A stretch of DNA of 8,541 bases, taken from contig JAFGDC010000160.1 of NCBI GenBank assembly GCA_016932295.1, positions 1 through 8,541 on the forward strand, in the 5' to 3' direction. The notes under the pieces were generated by a model that was not told where the DNA came from, did no database searches, and was given only the letters and a program-made list of their open reading frames with translations. Positions 1 through 7,600 of the stretch are shown one piece after another. The position numbers and the translations under genes were made by a program. Positions within the stretch are counted from its first letter, which is position 1; each line of letters opens with the position of its first letter. This stretch comes from a candidate division CSSED10-310 bacterium (GTDB lineage Bacteria; CSSED10-310; JAFGDC01).

Positions 1-188
1 CGCCGTTCCAGTTCCGTCTGCGCAACTTGTCCGCCGCTCAACCGGTACGCCTGGGCGAAATGGGTCGGTTCATCGGGTGCCTGCCAGGGCGGGGTGACCA
101 CCGACCAGAGCAGCCCCTTCACGAGCCAATACATGATGAAGACACCGGCGATTGCGCGCTTAGGGTTCACGGGTGAACAGTCCGGCAC
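1..188 (-). CDS. N-terminus of polytopic DUF2142 / GT-C-like membrane protein (partial, runs off left edge)
   Basis: Only the first 62 codons are present; the frame stays open to the window edge. The best start is GTG at 188-186, four bases after the stop of the upstream TPR gene, with GGAG about 10 bases before it. The protein opens with a short polar stretch (PDCSPVNPKR), then a hydrophobic segment at about residues 12-32, then the motif PPWQAPDEPTHF (33-44). An acidic D-E pair followed by H-F just after the first membrane segment is typical of DUF2142 and related GT-C glycosyltransferase-like membrane proteins, where this loop faces outside. In that family the full protein usually has many membrane helices and is linked to cell-surface polysaccharide or protein glycosylation, often without biochemical proof. 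The rest lies beyond the window, so the family call rests on this motif alone. A later ATG at codon 19 is less likely because it would cut the membrane segment. Confidence 0.72.
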   Translation of the reverse strand, partial: MPDCSPVNPKRAIAGVFIMYWLVKGLLWSVVTPPWQAPDEPTHFAQAYRLSGGQVAQTELER

Positions 189-192
189 TGGA

Positions 193-1038
193 TCACCACT
201 CCGGCGCCTGGATAGTGAAGAGGACGCGTTGATCCGGAACCAGTCCGCGCGTGGTCGCCGGAGGCGGCGCGGCGACGCCATTCACCATGGCTGTCAGTCT
301 GCTCAGTCCCGGATGATCCGGTCGATGGCGTCGCACCTCCGCCAGGTGCCGCTGAACCTCTGCCGGCGTCATGCCGCCGGCCAGCGCCATCTCGGCGAGA
401 CGCAGATGGGCTTCGGGATTACGCTGGTTCACTTCCAGCGCCTTTTCGTACAAGCGCCGGGCTTCCTCCTTCCGATTCAGCCAGCGCAAGGCATCGCCAT
501 GATTGATGTAAACCAATGGATTACCCGGATCGACGACGGCCGCCTCCCGGTAGTAACCCTCGGCTCGCTCGAATTCCCCCGTGATTGCCAGCAGGTTTGC
601 AATGGCAAGCAGGGGATCGGCGCGCCGCGGGAATTGTGCCGCCGTCGTCTTCAACAACTGCAGGGCGGCATCTGGTGTATCCAGCTTCTGGAGGCAGACG
701 GCTTGTACGATTTGGGTGAACATGTGAGGTGCACCACGGTCCGCGGCTGCGAAATGGACCATGGCAGTACGGAAATCGCGGGATGTGAATGATGCCAGCC
801 CCGCGTTGCGATGGGCTTCCATCGCCAGCGCCTCCATGTCCGGTCGCGGTCCAACGTGATCCACCAGCCGCTCGTACAGGATGGCGGCCTGGTCGAATCC
901 CCCCCGGGCTTCAAGGAACGACGCCCTGGTTATCGCAAGGGGAACATCGAGCGGGTTTCCTCCGATCGGACCTGCCGCCACCATGATCAGGATAAGGACC
1001 GGCGGCATCAGCGCCAGCATGCTGAAGGCGGTTTTCAT
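193..1038 (-). CDS. Exported or membrane-anchored TPR protein
   Basis: This 281-residue protein has a hydrophobic N-terminus (about residues 5-24), either a signal peptide or a membrane anchor. It is followed by roughly five to six tetratricopeptide-like helix pairs: about 35-65, 75-105, 106-140, 141-172, 175-208 and 209-245. The two clearest repeats are those around GEFERAEGYYREAAVVDPGNP and RKEEARRLYEKALEVNQRNP. The last 30 residues are a Pro/Ala-rich tail with no repeat. TPR arrays bind proteins, so it is probably an extracytoplasmic scaffold; no partner can be read from the sequence. The ATG overlaps the stop of the preceding gene (ATGA), with GGAG 8 bases upstream, which suggests translational coupling. 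The GTG of the DUF2142-like gene follows after 4 bases, so a role alongside that membrane protein is likely by context. Confidence 0.88.
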   Translation of the reverse strand: MKTAFSMLALMPPVLILIMVAAGPIGGNPLDVPLAITRASFLEARGGFDQAAILYERLVDHVGPRPDMEALAMEAHRNAGLASFTSRDFRTAMVHFAAADRGAPHMFTQIVQAVCLQKLDTPDAALQLLKTTAAQFPRRADPLLAIANLLAITGEFERAEGYYREAAVVDPGNPLVYINHGDALRWLNRKEEARRLYEKALEVNQRNPEAHLRLAEMALAGGMTPAEVQRHLAEVRRHRPDHPGLSRLTAMVNGVAAPPPATTRGLVPDQRVLFTIQAPEW

Positions 1039-1715
1039 GCTGGCGGCTCCGCGGCGATGATGTAGCCGGCCGCCAGGATGCTCAGCGCCGCCAGCAGCAG
1101 CATGAGCGTCGCAAGACTGGCAATGCCTGTCAGGGGCGAGTCCGTGGCCATGCTCCGCAAGGCTTGTGCTCCCTGGTCCCGGAAGTTGGCTCGAACCAGC
1201 GCGCGGAAGGCGAGATCACCCTGTCGAATACCGCCGTCCAGTTCCACCGACCCATCAGGATACGGATCATCCGGATCCCAGTAGGCCGTGACGGCGTTGC
1301 CGGCGCCGGCGTCCGGACAGTGCAGTCTCATCCGGTAGCGCCGACCCATTGAAGAGGCGATGGGCGCGAAGGAGAATCGATGATACTGATTGTCATGAAC
1401 CAGGCCCATATCGCTCCGAACCACTCGCTCTTCGCCGGCGGCCCGGGGTCTGCACTCGGCGAGTGAGAATACCATGGCGCCGCTGTTGCGCCGGGCGAAA
1501 GTCGCCATCTTCAGTTCGACGCCGCACAATTCCGCTGCCGGACACAGGAATTCCTGCGTTACGGCACGCGCCGCGGTCAGTTCACCGATAATTCCGGCGG
1601 CCGAGGGTTGCTCTACCACCGTCCTGCTCCCCGGTATGAATGTCCCTGCGATGATCGCCAGGACAGCAATGCCGCAGAGCATCCATGATGCCCGGTTTCG
1701 GATGAGATAACTCAT
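1035..1715 (-). CDS. Bitopic membrane protein with extracytoplasmic beta domain
   Basis: This 226-residue protein has a membrane segment near each end (about 11-28 and 197-220), leaving about 170 residues outside the cytoplasm. The central part (about 50-175) looks all-beta. It includes QEFLCPA, LKMATFARRNSG, HDNQYHRFSFAPIASSMGRRY, AYWDPDDP and RQGDLAFR. This pattern (first-strand QxF, 'aTyaRxNsG', 'F.PI..S.G+.Y.l.l', then 'GDLaFR') resembles an accessory domain I associate with DUF2142 and other GT-C-type surface-glycan membrane proteins. The match is from memory, not from a search. Cysteines at 58, 64, 88 and 133 could form disulfides. The ATG overlaps the stop of the gene before it (ATGA) and no Shine-Dalgarno is visible, so it probably relies on translational coupling. 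It likely works with the DUF2142-like protein encoded two genes downstream. Confidence 0.85.
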   Translation of the reverse strand: MSYLIRNRASWMLCGIAVLAIIAGTFIPGSRTVVEQPSAAGIIGELTAARAVTQEFLCPAAELCGVELKMATFARRNSGAMVFSLAECRPRAAGEERVVRSDMGLVHDNQYHRFSFAPIASSMGRRYRMRLHCPDAGAGNAVTAYWDPDDPYPDGSVELDGGIRQGDLAFRALVRANFRDQGAQALRSMATDSPLTGIASLATLMLLLAALSILAAGYIIAAEPPA

Positions 1716-3319
1716 CGCGGGGAGTGGAAAGAGCAGCGGCTGATGGTGGATGTGCGGAATGGATCGACGGGGTCCAGGAAGATCCCGGCCGCTTCCAGGG
1801 AGAGGTGTCGGACGACTGATGCCGGCACGTCGATCTCCAGTTCATGGACCAGGGAATAGCCGGCGGCGGTGAATACGGGGATTGTATGGAATTCAAGCGA
1901 GAAATTCCGGCCGTCCCAGTAGTAGACATGGTCGTTCACTTCGATCCACATGGCGAGTTGAAGCTGGCGGGGTGGGCCAGGATTGAAGCAGCCGGCCTTG
2001 ATTTGCAGTCGTCCGGGTTTGAGAAACCAACTGTCGGCGTGGATCAAGGGTAGCGGCAGGGGCTGGAGCAGATCGCTGGAGACCAGTTGGACGACCTGGT
2101 AGTTGACCTTCCTGTCGATTCGCTGTTGTTTGACGAGTCCGTTGTGCGGTGCGTAGTAGTAGATGGCTCGCTCGGTTTTCTTCGGAAACAGGTACGCGCC
2201 CTCCACCACGAGGCAATCCATGAAGCAACCGGCCGGTACGCATACCGTCGCATCCTGACGGGTGACGTGACCTTCGAAGCGGAGGGGATATTTTTCCTCG
2301 CCGTCGGAGATCACCAGGCAGTCGACTGTCCAGTCATGAGGAACACCGTCGGCTGTCGGCCGCCTTGCCACCGGGAGCGCCGGCACGAACTCGTTGCGCA
2401 TGGCCACGCCGCTGGGATACTGCATGGTGTTGCCCCGCATTGCCAGTTCCTCGACGCCGTCACGGGAGTTCACCACGAGCTGGTCCCGCCTGGCGCCTCC
2501 CTCGCTCTCGCGGATCAGTTCGACCCCCTCGGCCGTCGTGGCTCCGGCGATGGTCCGCTCGGCGCTGAGCGTGCGTTCCCTGGTCCAGTCCACATCCGAT
2601 GTCAGTTCCCCGATATTGAAGTCGATGGAACCCGGCCGCGTGACCGCGAGATCAAGCCGGAAAAAGAAATCCGCTTCATAGAATACCGGCAGTTCGAACA
2701 GTTCCACGTCATTCAAGAGGCACGACATCCGCCGCGCGGCATGGCTGTATGAGAGGATCAGGGTGCCCCGCATGCGATCGGCGGCGATTTCGCACTCCTT
2801 CATTTCAGCCATATCGGAAGAGGATTCAGCGAGACATACTTCCAATTCTCTGAGCATGGTCACGTTCACACCTGTCACACGCTGTTCCTGATCAGTGGAG
2901 GCGATCTTGTCGCCGCCCCTGATGGCGCCGTTGATGCTGAAGGAAATAGCCGTTTCAGGAGGCAGTTCGGTCCAGTCAAAATGCACTTCCAGGGTGATGT
3001 CACCGGCTTGGATTGGCGGCGTGACGATACTTACCATCCCCTCCTCCGGGCGATCCGCTATGTCTTTGATGTGCAGTCCTTCCTGGGTCATGTATACCCG
3101 GGCCATCGTGTTGTCCGGAGCATCGATGAACCCGGCGTACTGCTGGGGATCAATGAGGTCCATGCGGTATGGACCGGCATCGTAGTAGTATTCGTACAGG
3201 GCATTGTAGTCCGTGAGTGGGAAGCAGCCGGCGGTCGGCGGTGCAGCGCCGGCGCAGTCGCTCCAGCCGGCCAGCATGACGCTGCAGGCTATCGTGATGT
3301 AGAGAAGCCGAAAAACCAT
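1712..3319 (-). CDS. Secreted three-part protein: lectin-like, DUF3108-like and C-terminal surface module
   Basis: This 535-residue protein starts with a signal peptide (hydrophobic 4-18, cleavage probably near AGA at 23-25; Cys22 does not sit in a proper lipobox). Residues about 44-246 look like a concanavalin/LamG-type beta sandwich (DITLEVHFDWTELPPETAIS; DFFFRLDLAVTRPGSIDFN). Residues about 290-412 resemble DUF3108-like outer-envelope domains, with the typical 'V.VPAG.F.DCL' at 359-370 and 'YYYAP.NGLVK' at 387-397. Residues about 424-520 look like a divergent copy of the C-terminal module of the nearby C25 peptidase (NPGPP at 446-450, then IEVNDHVYYWDGRNFS at 459-474). No catalytic motif is recognised, so it is probably a binding or structural protein at the cell surface. 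The start is supported by AGGAG 6 bases upstream. It lies 60 bases after the TPR gene and overlaps the next gene by four bases. Confidence 0.87.
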   Translation of the reverse strand: MVFRLLYITIACSVMLAGWSDCAGAAPPTAGCFPLTDYNALYEYYYDAGPYRMDLIDPQQYAGFIDAPDNTMARVYMTQEGLHIKDIADRPEEGMVSIVTPPIQAGDITLEVHFDWTELPPETAISFSINGAIRGGDKIASTDQEQRVTGVNVTMLRELEVCLAESSSDMAEMKECEIAADRMRGTLILSYSHAARRMSCLLNDVELFELPVFYEADFFFRLDLAVTRPGSIDFNIGELTSDVDWTRERTLSAERTIAGATTAEGVELIRESEGGARRDQLVVNSRDGVEELAMRGNTMQYPSGVAMRNEFVPALPVARRPTADGVPHDWTVDCLVISDGEEKYPLRFEGHVTRQDATVCVPAGCFMDCLVVEGAYLFPKKTERAIYYYAPHNGLVKQQRIDRKVNYQVVQLVSSDLLQPLPLPLIHADSWFLKPGRLQIKAGCFNPGPPRQLQLAMWIEVNDHVYYWDGRNFSLEFHTIPVFTAAGYSLVHELEIDVPASVVRHLSLEAAGIFLDPVDPFRTSTISRCSFHSPR

Positions 3320-3325
3320 GTATCA

Positions 3326-3330
3326 CTCCT
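3326..3330 (-). promoter_or_regulatory. Ribosome binding site of the three-part secreted protein
   Basis: AGGAG on the minus strand, six bases before the ATG at 3319-3317; this fixes the start. Just upstream, TATTAT (3344-3339) and TTGTTT (3366-3361) are spaced 16 bases apart. They could be a weak internal promoter, but its transcript would start almost at the ribosome site, so I do not claim it. Confidence 0.75.
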
Positions 3331-3379
3331 GAGAGAAGATAATAATCCGTCCAGGTTGGAAAACAAACCACTGGCGCAA

Positions 3380-4474
3380 CTACCGTGTACAGGGACTGGC
3401 ACAGGGAGTTGAAGGGTGGTTCCCAGGGAGGTTGTCGGCAATGTCTTGACGGGAGTGCAGGCCGTCAAGACCGAGGCCTGGATGTGGGTACAGCAGGTCG
3501 ATCCGGGGGCGCGAGGAAGTGTTCAGGATCGCTTCGCGGGGGGCGATGGCTGCCAGGAAACGGGTGAAGAAGCGATCGACGCCGGCGGTGTGTCTCTCGG
3601 TGGGTGTGAGCAGCGCCAGCACGGCGGGATAGTCCACCGATTCTGCGTATATATGGTAGGTATCCAGGTCCAGCAGGTCATGCCAGGCGCGCAGGGCGCC
3701 GTGAATATCCCGGCATTGCCAGAGAGATCGCCCAAGTTCAAGACGGGCGATGAGCAATCTATCCATCTCGTGGGGCGGCCATTCCCGTTCCATTGCCACT
3801 ATTCCGGCGTAGACTGCCGCCGCTTTATCCGGCCTGCCCATGCAGCGCAGGTCCTCGGCCACGAAGAGCAGCACGGTGGCGAGTTCATAGGGGAGGCGCT
3901 GCAACGATTCCCGCCAGGCTTTGTCGGCCGGCAGTTCTTCGTAGGTGGTGAGCGCCGCGGCGCGGTCACCACGCCGCCATGCGATGGCGGCCAGTCGAAG
4001 TTTCGCCCAGTAGACGCCCCACTGGTGGGGCAGCGTATCCCCACACTTGCTCAAGATGGCGCGATAGCGCTCTTCAGCCTCGGTGATCATGCCTTGATAC
4101 TGCTGATACTTGGCGATGTTATACTGGATATCGGCCCACTCCTGATCGGCCAGATCGCTTCTTCGCAGCAGGCTCTCGAACAACCGGCGCGCCTCCTGGT
4201 AGCGCCCATGGGTGGCCAGCAGCTTGGCGATGCGGGTATGGATGATGATCCGTTCGCAGGTGGAGAGTTCTGAACGGTTGCCGAGGAACGTCTTGAGCAG
4301 ATCAATGGCGCGTTCGATTTGATCGCTCCCGGCGGCTCGTTCAATTTCGACCAGTTCCTCGTAGTCTCCCAGTCTTTCGCGTTCCGAGCCGGCCTGTAGC
4401 GCCACGGCACGGTTCAGAAGCAACAAGATGATAGCGGTACGTCGCAAGAATTGGTAATCCGATCGCCTTTTCAT
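3380..4474 (-). CDS. Secreted TPR-repeat protein
   Basis: This 364-residue protein begins with MKRR and a hydrophobic stretch (about 12-27), a probable signal peptide ending near VALQAG. The body is alpha-helical with TPR-like pairs: about 35-65, 75-106 (IAKLLATHGRYQEARRLFES), 113-143 (YNIAKYQQYQGMITEAEERY), 155-182, 198-230 and 240-270. Several repeats are degenerate. The last 45 residues are Pro/Ser/Cys-rich and look disordered. No enzyme motif is seen, so it is probably a periplasmic or surface scaffold. No Shine-Dalgarno precedes the ATG. Instead a -10-like TATGAT ends 6 bases before it, so it may be the first gene of the downstream operon on a leaderless mRNA. A later start would remove the signal peptide, which argues for this one. 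The next gene follows after 60 bases with no terminator visible. Confidence 0.85.
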   Translation of the reverse strand: MKRRSDYQFLRRTAIILLLLNRAVALQAGSERERLGDYEELVEIERAAGSDQIERAIDLLKTFLGNRSELSTCERIIIHTRIAKLLATHGRYQEARRLFESLLRRSDLADQEWADIQYNIAKYQQYQGMITEAEERYRAILSKCGDTLPHQWGVYWAKLRLAAIAWRRGDRAAALTTYEELPADKAWRESLQRLPYELATVLLFVAEDLRCMGRPDKAAAVYAGIVAMEREWPPHEMDRLLIARLELGRSLWQCRDIHGALRAWHDLLDLDTYHIYAESVDYPAVLALLTPTERHTAGVDRFFTRFLAAIAPREAILNTSSRPRIDLLYPHPGLGLDGLHSRQDIADNLPGNHPSTPCASPCTR

Positions 4475-4480
4475 TCTTCG

Positions 4481-4509
4481 ATCATAGGACCGGCGGCCGG
4501 CGGCTGCAA
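4481..4509 (-). promoter_or_regulatory. Candidate promoter for the TPR-led operon, possibly leaderless
   Basis: On the minus strand TTGCAG (4509-4504) and TATGAT (4486-4481) are separated by 17 bases. The -10 box matches five of six consensus positions, the -35 only three. Transcription would be expected to start about 7 bases past the -10 box, which is the A of the ATG at 4474. With no Shine-Dalgarno in between, this fits a leaderless transcript. The spacer contains a tandem CCGGCGG direct repeat (as read on the plus strand). Confidence 0.45.
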
Positions 4510-4570
4510 GAGACCGGATTCAGTCGCGAGCGACCCCGCTCCGCTCCGGGAGAAGCGCTCTATGGATACA

Positions 4571-4601
4571 GCAATCCCCGCCTTTCACGGGCGGGGATTG
4601 C
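4571..4601 (-). terminator. 12-bp hairpin after the peptidase gene (terminator or attenuator)
   Basis: A perfect 12-bp inverted repeat (GCAATCCCCGCC / GGCGGGGATTGC) with a 7-base loop begins 9 bases after the peptidase stop codon. It is GC-rich enough for an intrinsic terminator, but the sequence after it on the minus strand (TGTATCCATA) is not a real U-tract. It may therefore terminate only partly, act with Rho, or protect the 3' end of the mRNA. Confidence 0.6.
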
Positions 4602-4610
4602 CGGCTGGTA

Positions 4611-7600
4611 TTATTCGAATCCGAAAGTGCAGAAGTCGACTTCACCCAGGAGGTTTGCCGTGCTCATCTCGCAAAGACCGGCCCAGAACATCAGGCCGCT
4701 GGCTTCACCGGCCCCGGTGGGCCAGATGAAGGAGAGGATGCTTTCTTCCACCTGGAGTTCTCCGTTCAGCATTCTGGGGGTCCAATCCAGAGTCATGTTC
4801 CACGAAGGATGGAAATAGTAGAGTCCCCAGACATCCAGGATGATGTATTGATCCACCCAGGTGTCCTGGCCGTCGTAATCGATCCGCATGCTCAGCAGGA
4901 ACGTGTCGTTGGTGTGGAATATATCCTGGTTGAGCCAGATGTGGATCTGCGGATCGAGTTGCTCGACCGGCGTGGGCGATGGCAGGACAGGGGAGGCCGT
5001 AGGGATCGGAGTGGCGGTTGGTGGAATGGGGGTTGGGGTGGCTATCGGAGTATTGGTGGGCAGCGGTGTCGGTGTGGGCAGATCGCAGGGGAACGCGCAA
5101 TAGACCTTGACATCGTCGATATTCCAGCCGCAGTAGGCCCAGCCGACATCGGTGACACCCATGGTCCAGCGGATATAGACGGTGGCCTGACCATCGGCGA
5201 TGGCGCTAATGTCGAATTCCTGCTTCACCCACTGGCCGTCGGCGGTTTCCTCGTCCGGATTCGCCCAGAGGTTGGTATAGGAAGATCCATTGGTGGAAAT
5301 CCGGACATAGGCGTGGTCATAGGTGCTGCGTTCGACGCCGAGCCAGCGCCAGAATTCGAACTTGGTTTCGGTCGCTTCGGAGCAGTCCAGCGGTCCAGCC
5401 GTGACATGGTACTCTGACATATTGTTGGTGTAGTCGCCGTTCAGGTTGTACCCCATGACATTGTTACCCGTATATCCGGAGGTGGGGTCGGGGCAGCCGT
5501 AATCGCCTCCGCCGCCGGTGGGGTGTCCCCACGCCCAGGTGCCGCCCGAGACGGTCCAGTTGGGATTGGTGTTCATGTCGGCGTCGAGGATGGAGAGCCG
5601 GTCCCAGGTCATGAATCCATAGTACTGGCCGTTGTTGTCATCGATGGTTTCGTTGCCGGCGCCATCCGTGGAGGCAACGGCGAAGCGGTAGTAAGCGCAG
5701 GGATCCAGGTCTTCCACGGTCACGACATGCAGGATGGATGCGCCGGGTACGGTTACCGTGGTGTATGGCGGATTGATACCGTACAGTACCGTGCTGTCTG
5801 ATGGTTCGTCGGTGGCCCATGAAATGGTCGCGCTCGCATCGGTGACGGCGGTGACCTGTACGGCGCTGATGATCGGCGCCACGCCATCCACATCGGCAGT
5901 GGCGGTTTTTTCCACATTGACGCCGCCGTAGCCGTCATCGGCATCGATGTAGGTGGCGGTTATGACCGTTCCATCGGTAACTTCCAGCAGGTTGTTGCCG
6001 GGCGCCGCCGAGCCTTCGCTCAGGTGTAACATGCCGGAGAAGACGCAGGTGGCGGCTCCGGTCTCGGTGAGCAGCAGTGATTCGCTGTCGCCGCCGTCTG
6101 TGGTGACAGCGATGGTGGTGGTGTCCGCGGCGGTTGGATTGCTGTTGAGATCGAGGTCGATAACGGTGGCGGTGAGGGTTCCGTCGGGTGCATAGAGCAT
6201 GCTGTCCAGCGAGAGGACGCCGTTACGGGAAACGCCGCCGCCAAAGACCGTCTGCGGGCAGCCGAACAGGTTCAATTCATAGTAGCACCATCGATGTGCG
6301 TCCATGGCCAGGAAAGGAATGCTGTCTTCCTTGGAGTCGGCGTTGATCTTCCCGAGATTGTAGATTTCCTCGGCGAAGATGGCATCGAAGAACTGGCGGT
6401 CATAATACTGCGAAGCGCCGTCGGTGGACTCGAATTCACCCCAGCCATACCGGGCGTTGCCGACGAAGGCCACTGGTCCCATGTCGTTGTGGGTGAAATG
6501 TTCGAGAATGCAATCGACGCTTTCGTATCCACCGTAGTCGTTGATGTCGTCGAACGACCCGCACAGGCAGCCCTGCGAATATCCGATCCATGGATTGCTG
6601 GCGGTTAGCGCATCCGCATCGGCGTTGTACATGCGCATGGAATAATCAACGTCGGAGTGACCAAGGTGATTCACCACATGAAGATTCTCATTGTTCAATA
6701 TGTTGACCAGGGTGTTCTTGCTCCAGGTGCCCAGGTCGCGGTCGTAGAGCGTCCCCACATCCCAGTCGTCCGGAAATCCTTCGGTCGTGTAGCCCCAAGT
6801 ACTGGCGCCGTTCTTGATCTCATCCTTGTAGTTACCGCCGTAGGTGGTGCGATCGCCCTCTTTCTTGTTCCAAAGCAACTCGCCCACCATGTAGGCTTGA
6901 TTGAAGTAGGGGGTGTCACCCGGGAGAATTTCGTACCGTATTGTCTTGGCGACCATGTTGCGCAGTTCGGTGGCCGAGTCCACGCAGAAACGGCCGACGA
7001 AAACCTCCGCCACCAGGTCAACCTCGCCGCCGCCCGGACCGTCGGTTGGTTCACCCCAGCGGGAGTCGCCGTCGTTGTTGAAACTCCCGTCCAGGCACGA
7101 ATAATACATGTCGGCCGGGATGGCGTCGTCTGTGTAGCCATACGCCGATACCCAGAAACCACGCGGCGGAATGATGTCATCGCCCGCTTCACCGCCGGCG
7201 GTGCTGACGTCGCCGTCACCGGCCAACAGCACGTACTCGGTGTCCCAGTTGTTATAGGCATTGGTGATGTACGTCCGGATCTTGGCCTGGGAATCGGCGC
7301 CGGGCGTCGAGGCGTAGATATTCTCGACCGTCTCGGTGTACACGGACATGCCACGGGCGGTCTTGTGCTGGGCGAATTCCTGGAGGTTGTTGGGACCGGG
7401 AGTGTTGAGCAGTTCCTGGCTGGTGATGATCAGGTAGGTGTAGATGTCGCGACCGGAATGGGTCTCGGGTCGGTACATGGCCACCATCTCCGGATTGTCC
7501 ACCATTCGCCCGATCCACTCGCGGTCACCTTCATTGTCCCGGCATAACGTGTCCGACCACGTCACGGGCAAGGGCGCCGTCCAGACCCGTACCGTGATCT

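Noticed and set aside
2087..2752. 221-codon plus-strand open frame opposite the three-part protein
   Set aside because: It is antisense to the DUF3108-like and lectin-like regions, with no domain signal of its own.
3416..4273. 285-codon plus-strand open frame opposite the first TPR gene
   Set aside because: The minus-strand reading gives a signal peptide and TPR repeats and fits the operon. The plus-strand product has no recognisable features or ribosome site.
4965..5084. Plus-strand G-rich tract as a G-quadruplex or CRISPR-like repeat
   Set aside because: The G-runs are too few and irregular, and the units have no constant length or spacers. They are explained by the Pro/Thr codons of the linker.
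6657..7547. 296-codon plus-strand open frame inside the peptidase gene
   Set aside because: It is fully antisense to the catalytic domain of a clearly recognisable peptidase, and its translation is Val/Gly-rich with no family features. It is a shadow of biased codon use.
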